A DNA stretch of 19,690 nucleotides from contig UQFE01000038.1 of assembly GCA_900540255.1 (NCBI GenBank), forward strand, positions 1-19,690. Reading direction: 5' to 3'. The position numbers and the translations under genes are program-made. The stretch is from an uncultured Clostridium sp. Lineage in GTDB: Bacteria; Bacillota; Clostridia; Clostridiales; Clostridiaceae. Shown piece after piece: positions 14,792-19,690 of this stretch (positions within the stretch are counted from its first letter, which is position 1; each line of letters begins with the position of its first letter). A model generated the notes under the pieces. The model searched no databases. It saw only the letters and a program-made list of their open reading frames with translations, and was not told where the DNA came from.

Positions 14792-15803
14792 AAATTTAAT
14801 TATAAAATTATTGATTTTTATAATAGTATTAATTAGTTTAATAATGATATATTGTTTTGTAGCTCCAATAAGATCAGTTGTAAACTTATTGATAATTTCA
14901 ATAATAATTGCATACACATTAAAGCCTTTAAGAAATTATTTAAGCAAAAAATTTAATTTATCTTCTAAAAAAAGTTCATTATTAATTATAGTAATGTTTT
15001 TAATTATATTTATAGGGCTTTTATATAGCATAATTCCAACCATATTAAATGAAAGTGGAAATTTTGGAATCATGCTAGATAATATTGAAGAATACATATT
15101 AAATTTGGCAATAAGTCTTAAATTAGATAAATTGCCATGGTTTGAAACTCTTTATATACAAGTTGGAGAAAAGATTAATAGGTTTTTAAGTAGTTTATCT
15201 GTTAATTTAATTGATAATTTACTTAGTATGGCTGAAAATATGGTTAGTCTTGCAATCGTGCCAATTACAACTTATTATTTTTTAGCTGACTCAAAGCTTA
15301 TTTATAATAAACTTTTATTACTTTTACCAACAGATAAGAGGATAATAGTTAAAAATATAAATAAAAATATAGATAAAATATTAAGTAGATATATATTTAG
15401 CCAATTATTATTATCATTAATAATAGGAGTTTTATCCTTTATTTTACTTTTAATACTTAGGGTAAAATTTCCTTTGGTTTTAGCAATAATAAATGGAGTT
15501 GCCAATATAATTCCTTATTTTGGACCCATAATAGGAGGTATACCTATTATATTTATGGCTCTTACTAGTTCAGTTAGTAAGGGAGTAATTTCAGCAATTG
15601 GTGTTTTTTTAATTCAACAATTTGAAGGTAATTTTTTAGCTCCTAAAATTACAGGGGATAGTACTAATATGCATCCTATTGTTATTATTATTTTATTAGT
15701 ATTAGGTGATAAAATAGGTGGGGTAATTGGAATGGTATTAATTGTTCCAATTGCAGTAATAATAAAAGTTATTTATGATGATATAGATTATTATTTATTT
15801 TGA
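14775..15803 (+). CDS. AI-2E family transporter
   Basis: A 342-residue membrane protein of the AI-2E family with about seven or eight helices. Two N-terminal hairpins are followed by a soluble stretch (about 85-150) and the C-terminal bundle. The diagnostic NIIPYFGPIIGGIP and NFLAPKITGDSTNMHP are present, followed by GDKIGGVIGMVLIVP. It is closer to generic permease-like members than to YtvI. I prefer ATG 14775 over GTG 14772 because AGGGGG (14761-14766) then lies eight bases away. It overlaps the PRC-barrel gene and is the last gene before the alaS T-box promoter. No terminator is obvious in the 50 bases between. The substrate is unknown. Confidence 0.85.
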   Translation: MFKKYKNLIIKLLIFIIVLISLIMIYCFVAPIRSVVNLLIISIIIAYTLKPLRNYLSKKFNLSSKKSSLLIIVMFLIIFIGLLYSIIPTILNESGNFGIMLDNIEEYILNLAISLKLDKLPWFETLYIQVGEKINRFLSSLSVNLIDNLLSMAENMVSLAIVPITTYYFLADSKLIYNKLLLLLPTDKRIIVKNINKNIDKILSRYIFSQLLLSLIIGVLSFILLLILRVKFPLVLAIINGVANIIPYFGPIIGGIPIIFMALTSSVSKGVISAIGVFLIQQFEGNFLAPKITGDSTNMHPIVIIILLVLGDKIGGVIGMVLIVPIAVIIKVIYDDIDYYLF

Positions 15804-15859
15804 AATATTGGTTAAAATAATTAATAAATGTATTAAATTTATTCAAAATGAACTGTTTA

Positions 15860-15888
15860 TTGACAGAAATGAGTAAATGAAATATAAT
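15860..15888 (+). promoter_or_regulatory. alaS T-box promoter
   Basis: A perfect consensus: TTGACA (15860-15865), 17 nt, TATAAT (15883-15888). Transcription starts near 15895, the beginning of the T-box leader. Confidence 0.88.
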
Positions 15889-15894
15889 TTTGTC

Positions 15895-16110
15895 ATAAAT
15901 AAATAGCAAAAAGCAATGAAGAGAATGAGTAAATATGATTTAAATATTAAGAGAGGAAGTGGCTGGTGAAAACTTCTTATTTGACATATTGAAGCTATCT
16001 TGGAGCTTATTTTTACTTTAAGTGATGTATAAGTTTTATACATAATTAGGGTGGTACCGCGGAAATTATAAGTTTTCGTCCCTTGGTCTTTAGGGATGAA
16101 GACTTTTTTT
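15895..16110 (+). promoter_or_regulatory. T-box leader with an alanine specifier
   Basis: The leader contains the stem I elements AGAGAGGAAGTGGCTGGTG (from about 15950) and the specifier loop GAA-GCT-A, with the GCT alanine codon at 15994-15996 followed by the usual TCTTGGAG. The T-box proper, AGGGTGGTACCGCGG, is at 16048-16062, followed by the terminator. Uncharged tRNA-Ala would stabilise the antiterminator and allow readthrough into alaS. The specifier agrees with the gene downstream. Confidence 0.95.
16072..16110 (+). terminator. T-box-controlled terminator
   Basis: GTTTTCGTCCCT pairs with AGGGATGAAGAC, with wobble pairs, around TGGTCTTT and is followed by a T run. The T-box sequence just upstream can form the competing antiterminator. 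Confidence 0.9.
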
Positions 16111-16134
16111 GTTAGTTGAATTTCCAAAGAAAAA

Positions 16135-16231
16135 GGGGCTGTTGCACTAAAATTTTTATACACAATATATTGTTTTAAAAAATAAAAATTAATATAATAC
16201 ATTGTAGTATTTATTCTTAATGCGACATCCC
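16135..16231 (+). mobile_element. MITE-like element, copy 2 (97 bp)
   Basis: It starts GGGGCTGTTGCACTAAAA and ends TTAATGCGACATCCC. It aligns end to end with the copy at 5979-6055 except for a central insertion of about 20 bases. The ends are imperfect inverted repeats and no gene is carried. It lies between the T-box terminator and the alaS ribosome binding site, separating regulator from gene. The ends resemble those of IS1182-like clostridial elements, which could have mobilised it. This is from memory. Confidence 0.75.
16170..16198 (+). promoter_or_regulatory. Possible MITE-borne promoter for alaS
   Basis: TTGTTT (16170-16175) and TATAAT (16193-16198) are 17 nt apart and face alaS, 67 bases from its start codon and downstream of the T-box terminator. 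Most of this promoter is in the segment that copy 1 lacks. If active, it would give T-box-independent alaS transcripts. Confidence 0.45.
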
Positions 16232-16264
16232 AATTAAGTTATAAAAAGTTGGAGGTTGAAAAAA

Positions 16265-18913
16265 ATGAAATTCATGGGAGCAAATGAATTAAGAGAAAGT
16301 TTTATAAGCTTTTTTGAATCTAAGGAACATTTAAGAATGGAAAGTTTTCCATTAGTACCTAAAAATGATAAGAGTTTATTATTAATAAATGCAGGTATGG
16401 CACCACTTAAGCCATATTTCACAGGAATACAAAAACCACCAAAGAGTAGAGTTACTACTTGTCAAAAGTGTATAAGAACTGGTGATATAGAAAATGTAGG
16501 AAAGACTTCAAGACATGGTACTTTCTTTGAAATGTTAGGAAATTTCTCATTTGGAGATTATTTTAAAAATGAAATTATTCCATGGTCATGGGAATATGTA
16601 ACAGAAGTTTTAAAGTTACCTAAAGATAAGTTATATGTAACTATATACTTAGAAGATGATGAAGCTTATGAAATTTGGACTACTAAAACAGATATAGATC
16701 CAAGCAGAATATTTAGATTAGGTAAGGATGATAACTTCTGGGAAGTTGGAACAGTTGGTCCATGTGGTCCATGTACAGAAATTCACTATGATAGAGGTGA
16801 AAATGTAGCACCTGTAACAAATGTAGAAGATTTTGTTGCTGCATCTGATGCTGATAGAATAGTTGAGTTTTGGAATTTAGTATTTATTCAATTTGATAAG
16901 CAAGAAGATGGTAGCTATGCTCCATTAAAGAATAAAAATATTGATACAGGTATGGGACTTGAAAGAATTGCAACGATAATGCAAGGTGTTGATAACATAT
17001 TTGAAATTGATACAGTAAAGAATATCTTAAATAAGGTATCTGCTTTATCAGGTGTAGAATATGGAAAAGATGCAAATAGTGATATTTCATTAAGAATAGT
17101 AACAGACCATGTTAAGGCAGTAACAATGCTTATATCTGATGGAGTTCAACCAAGTAATGAAGGAAGAGGATATGTTTTAAGAAGACTTTTAAGAAGAGCT
17201 GCAAGACATGGAAGATTACTTGGAATTAAGGGATTATTCTTAAAGGAAGTTGTAGATGCAGTTGTTGAAAACTATGGTGGAAATTATCCAGTATTAGTTG
17301 AAAACAAGGATTATATAACTAAGATAATAACTTTAGAAGAAGAAAGATTCAATGAAACTATTGATGGTGGAATGAATATCTTAAATGGTTATATTAAAGA
17401 ATTAGAAGAAGCTAAATCTACAGTACTTTCTGGAGAAAAAGCATTTAAATTATATGATACTTATGGATTCCCATTAGAATTAACAGAAGAAATTCTTGAA
17501 GAAAAGAATATGACTGTTGATCATGAAGAGTTTAAAAAGGAAATGGAAGCTCAAAGAGAAAGAGCTAGAAGTGCAAGAGGAGAAACTTCTTACATGGGAG
17601 CTGATGAAAATCCAATAAACAAAGTTAAGGCTGATGTTGAAACAGAATTTGTTGGATATACATCTACTACAGCAAATGGAAAAGTTGTAGTTATTGCAAC
17701 TGATGAAGATTTTGTTGATGAATTAACTACTGGAACTAAGGGTTATATTTTAACTGACAAGACTCCTTTCTATGCTGAAATGGGTGGTCAAATTGGTGAT
17801 ACTGGTATGATAACTGGAGCAAATGGTTCTGCTTATGTTTACAACACTAAGAAAAATGTTGGTGGTAAAACAGTTCATTATGTTGAAGTTAAAGAAGGAA
17901 GTATTAAATTAAATGAAGAAGTTACTTTAACTGTAGATAAAGCTATAAGAGCAAATATTTGTAAAAATCACACAGCAACTCATATGTTACAAGCTGCATT
18001 AAAAGAAGTTGTTGGGTCTCATGTTCATCAAGCTGGTTCATTTGTTGATAATGAAAGATTAAGATTTGACTTTACTCATTTCCAAGCTATGACACCAGAA
18101 GAAATTCAAAAAGTTGAAGATTTAGTTAATGATAAAATAATGGAAGTTGATACTGTTGAAACTAAGCTTATGACTATTGAAGAAGCTAAGGAATCTGGAG
18201 CAACTGCACTTTTTGATGAAAAGTATGGTGATAAGGTAAGAGTAGTTGTAGCTGGAGAGTTCTCTAAAGAGCTTTGTGGTGGTACTCACGTATCTAATGT
18301 TGGAGAAATTGGATTATTTAAAATAGTTTCTGAAACAGGTGTTGCTGCAGGAATTAGAAGAATAGAAGCTTTAACAGGAAGAGCTGCTATAAAATACATG
18401 GAAGAAAAACAAAGATTATTAAAAGAAGCTTGTTCAGCACTTAAGTGTACTGAAAAGGATGTTTTAAAGAAAATATCATCTCAAGGTGCAGAACTTAAGG
18501 AAAAGGATAAGGAAATTGCAGAACTTAAATCAAAGCTTACTAGTGGGGCTTTAGATGATATATTAAATAGTGCAAAAGACATTAATGGTGTTAAAACTAT
18601 AGCTTATGCTTTAGAAGGTGTTGATGGAAATGCATTAAGAGATTTAGCTGATAAAATTAGAAGTAAGATGGGTTCAGGTGTAGTTGTTTTAGTAAGTAAT
18701 TTAGGTGATAAAGTTAACTTAATAACCATGGCAACTAAAGATGTATTAGATAAGGGAATACATTGTGGAAAGATAATTAAAGAAGTTGCAACAGTTGTAG
18801 GAGGAGGCGGTGGTGGAAGACCAGATATGGCTCAAGCAGGTGGTAAGAAACCAGAAAATATCGAAATAGCAATTGAAACTGCTTTCCAAACAATAGAAAA
18901 ATTAGTAAAATAA
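16265..18913 (+). CDS. alaS: Alanyl-tRNA synthetase
   Basis: An 882-residue class II synthetase that charges tRNA-Ala in the cytoplasm. Full length for bacterial AlaS. The catalytic domain spans about 1-245 ([34 protein letters not shown]) and the tRNA-recognition region about 250-450 ([18 protein letters not shown]). The editing domain carries the zinc-binding H569 and H573 (HTATH) and C671 and H675 (CGGTH). The C-Ala domain ends in [20 protein letters not shown] 16265 is used, with GGAGG at 16251-16255; a TTG at 16256 directly abuts that site and is rejected. It is controlled by the T-box upstream, although a MITE now lies between. ireB follows with its own probable promoter. Confidence 0.98.
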   Translation: MKFMGANELRESFISFFESKEHLRMESFPLVPKNDKSLLLINAGMAPLKPYFTGIQKPPKSRVTTCQKCIRTGDIENVGKTSRHGTFFEMLGNFSFGDYFKNEIIPWSWEYVTEVLKLPKDKLYVTIYLEDDEAYEIWTTKTDIDPSRIFRLGKDDNFWEVGTVGPCGPCTEIHYDRGENVAPVTNVEDFVAASDADRIVEFWNLVFIQFDKQEDGSYAPLKNKNIDTGMGLERIATIMQGVDNIFEIDTVKNILNKVSALSGVEYGKDANSDISLRIVTDHVKAVTMLISDGVQPSNEGRGYVLRRLLRRAARHGRLLGIKGLFLKEVVDAVVENYGGNYPVLVENKDYITKIITLEEERFNETIDGGMNILNGYIKELEEAKSTVLSGEKAFKLYDTYGFPLELTEEILEEKNMTVDHEEFKKEMEAQRERARSARGETSYMGADENPINKVKADVETEFVGYTSTTANGKVVVIATDEDFVDELTTGTKGYILTDKTPFYAEMGGQIGDTGMITGANGSAYVYNTKKNVGGKTVHYVEVKEGSIKLNEEVTLTVDKAIRANICKNHTATHMLQAALKEVVGSHVHQAGSFVDNERLRFDFTHFQAMTPEEIQKVEDLVNDKIMEVDTVETKLMTIEEAKESGATALFDEKYGDKVRVVVAGEFSKELCGGTHVSNVGEIGLFKIVSETGVAAGIRRIEALTGRAAIKYMEEKQRLLKEACSALKCTEKDVLKKISSQGAELKEKDKEIAELKSKLTSGALDDILNSAKDINGVKTIAYALEGVDGNALRDLADKIRSKMGSGVVVLVSNLGDKVNLITMATKDVLDKGIHCGKIIKEVATVVGGGGGGRPDMAQAGGKKPENIEIAIETAFQTIEKLVK

Positions 18914-18918
18914 TTAAT

Positions 18919-18955
18919 TTGTATAGTATACAATTATGTAAAATTAGGGTATAAT
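18919..18955 (+). promoter_or_regulatory. ireB promoter with an overlapping palindrome
   Basis: A perfect 15-base palindrome, TTGTATA-G-TATACAA (18919-18933), covers the weak -35 TATACA (18927-18932). That is 17 nt from TATAAT (18950-18955). The arrangement looks like an operator over a promoter, though an AT-rich coincidence is possible. Confidence 0.45.
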
Positions 18956-19012
18956 ATAATTAATAAATTAATTATTCGATTCTCAAATGATTAAAATTAA
19001 AAATACTTTCGT

Positions 19013-19048
19013 AAGGAGGTGAAGCTGCAAGTAAGCAGCTACAATATG
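19013..19048 (+). promoter_or_regulatory. ireB ribosome binding site bridged by a hairpin
   Basis: AAGGAGG (19013-19019) is 26 nt from the ATG at 19046. AGCTGC (19023-19028) and GCAGCT (19035-19040) between them form a perfect 6-bp hairpin. Folding it leaves 3 + 5 = 8 unpaired nt between the ribosome binding site and the start, an ideal distance. Confidence 0.6.
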
Positions 19049-19303
19049 GAAAATAATCTTGATAAAACAATGCAATTTGACCTAAACATTAACAAAGAGG
19101 ATTTGACTAAATCAATTTTAAATGATGTGTATACAGCATTGAAAGAAAAGGGATATAACCCAATAAACCAATTGGTAGGATATCTGATTTCAGGGGACCC
19201 TTCTTACATTACTAGTTATAACGGAGCAAGAGCTTTACTTAGAAAACTTGAAAGAGATGAAATACTTGAAGAGGTAATAAAATCTTATCTAGATATTAAA
19301 TAA
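19046..19303 (+). CDS. ireB: IreB family regulatory phosphoprotein
   Basis: An 85-residue member of the IreB (UPF0297/DUF965) family. In Enterococcus faecalis this small cytoplasmic protein is a substrate of the PASTA kinase IreK and affects cephalosporin resistance and cell-wall precursor synthesis. The sequence shows the conserved core [41 protein letters not shown]. The N-terminal Thr in DKTMQFD (T8) aligns with the phosphorylated Thr region of IreB. Its position after alaS is typical for Firmicutes, where ruvX normally comes next. I start at ATG 19046. A GTG at 19019 would lie inside the Shine-Dalgarno. CTG 19025 is a possible but rare alternative. Confidence 0.93.
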   Translation: MENNLDKTMQFDLNINKEDLTKSILNDVYTALKEKGYNPINQLVGYLISGDPSYITSYNGARALLRKLERDEILEEVIKSYLDIK

Positions 19304-19335
19304 AAGGTGCCCGTTTACCGGGTGCCTTTATTTTA
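19303..19335 (+). terminator. ireB terminator
   Basis: AAAGGTGCCCG (19303-19313) pairs with CGGGTGCCTTT (19319-19329), with two wobble pairs, around TTTAC, then ATTTTATTATT. It overlaps the ireB stop codon. Confidence 0.85.
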
Positions 19336-19394
19336 TTATTTTTTTACAAAATTAAGTGCATAAATATTTAAAAAAGATTTTTAAAATAAAAAAC

Positions 19395-19402
19395 AAAGGA
19401 GG
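19395..19402 (+). promoter_or_regulatory. Orphan ribosome binding site
   Basis: A perfect AAAGGAGG has no usable start codon 5-12 bases downstream. In related genomes ireB is followed by ruvX, so this is probably the ruvX ribosome binding site, separated from its coding sequence by the IS607-type insertion. Confidence 0.5.
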
Positions 19403-19690
19403 AATATATAGTCAATTAAAATACTGATGAATGTGTTTAAAAGTGTTAATATGTGCCCAAGGAGTGATATTAATGAACAGTAAACACATAACAAATTACA
19501 AACCAAAAGATTTTGCTGAATTACTTGGAGTGAGTGTAAAAACCTTGCAACGTTGGGATAGAGAAAACATATTAAAGGCAAAAAGAATACCAACAGATAG
19601 AAGATATTATACTTACGAACAGTATTTAGAGTTTGAAGGCATCAATGGTTCTGATAATGATAGAAAGACAGTTATTTATACTAGAGTTTC
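19403..19690 (+). mobile_element. IS607-family element, left part
   Basis: The serine-recombinase gene typical of IS607 begins at 19473 and continues past the window. The left boundary is estimated from the orphan ribosome binding site that ends at 19402; it was not identified from known IS ends. tnpB would be expected downstream. Confidence 0.55.
19473..19690 (+). CDS. tnpA: IS607-type serine recombinase TnpA, 5' part
   Basis: The first 72 codons of an IS607 transposase; the rest is outside the window. A MerR-like helix-turn-helix comes first (YKPKDFAELLGVSVKTLQRWD, about residues 8-28), then RIPTDRRYYTYEQY. RKTVIYTRVS follows, the start of the resolvase catalytic domain, whose nucleophilic serine lies at the S of YTRVS or just after. 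This N-terminal DNA-binding order is characteristic of IS607 TnpA and reversed relative to ordinary resolvases. The enzyme would excise and integrate the element through a circular intermediate. The start is supported by AAGGAGTG about 6 bases upstream. Confidence 0.92.
   Translation, partial: MNSKHITNYKPKDFAELLGVSVKTLQRWDRENILKAKRIPTDRRYYTYEQYLEFEGINGSDNDRKTVIYTRV

Noticed and set aside
15843..16202. Minus-strand open frame of 119 codons
   Set aside because: It runs antisense through the T-box and the MITE. Its FSATAP segment comes from the MITE end, as in the other copy.
16884..17090. Minus-strand open frame inside alaS
   Set aside because: It is antisense to a fully conserved synthetase and has no start signal.
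19019..19045. GTG start giving a 94-residue IreB
   Set aside because: The GTG lies within the AAGGAGGTG ribosome binding site and the extra residues do not resemble IreB.
19427..19483. 18-codon open frame before tnpA
   Set aside because: It has no ribosome binding site in range, overlaps the tnpA start, and its length is within chance.

Overview
The window is very AT-rich and has strong AGGAGG-type ribosome binding sites. Its RNA regulators (T-box, preQ1-I riboswitch) and gene content (alaS-ireB, YtvI-type AI-2E transporters, an orphan histidine kinase) are those of a Clostridium-like anaerobic Firmicute. The species cannot be named from sequence alone. There are no rRNA or tRNA genes and no CRISPR array.

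Layout, left to right. (1) Bases 1-250 look like the right end of a TnpB-type IS element, the C-terminal stump of the gene it interrupted, and that gene's terminator. (2) 374-1421 is a MntA/HepT nucleotidyltransferase/HEPN toxin-antitoxin pair with its own promoter and terminator. (3) A minus-strand Hsp20 gene follows. (4) A minus-strand four-gene operon (5956 down to 2483) encodes a ferric-reductase-like membrane protein fused to an FMN-binding domain, an ApbE flavin transferase, a NusG-domain-II protein and a Gx-transporter-family protein. This resembles the accessory part of Gram-positive flavin-based extracellular electron transfer. A Fur-box-like sequence lies inside its predicted promoter. 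(5) Divergently, a preQ1-I riboswitch controls an ECF-transporter S component and a radical SAM protein that is probably a queuosine-salvage lyase. (6) Next come a leucyl aminopeptidase and a soluble PAS-containing orphan histidine kinase. (7) 11452-11672 looks like a free-standing structured noncoding RNA with its own terminator. (8) Then come an AI-2E/YtvI transporter, an AraC-type regulator that keeps only a vestige of a receiver domain, an 18-unit heptamer array, and a PRC-barrel gene overlapping a second AI-2E transporter. (9) A T-box with a GCT (Ala) specifier leads to alaS, but a 97-bp MITE-like element sits between the T-box terminator and alaS. ireB follows. (10) The window ends in the 5' part of an IS607-family element, which appears to have separated a ribosome binding site from the gene it served.

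The most interesting points are the MITE-borne promoter that could bypass the alaS T-box, the Fur/flavin redox operon, the unassigned structured RNA, and the ireB start, where a perfect hairpin bridges an over-long Shine-Dalgarno spacing. A second copy of the MITE lies just upstream of the redox operon. Functional names rest on motif recognition without database searches.
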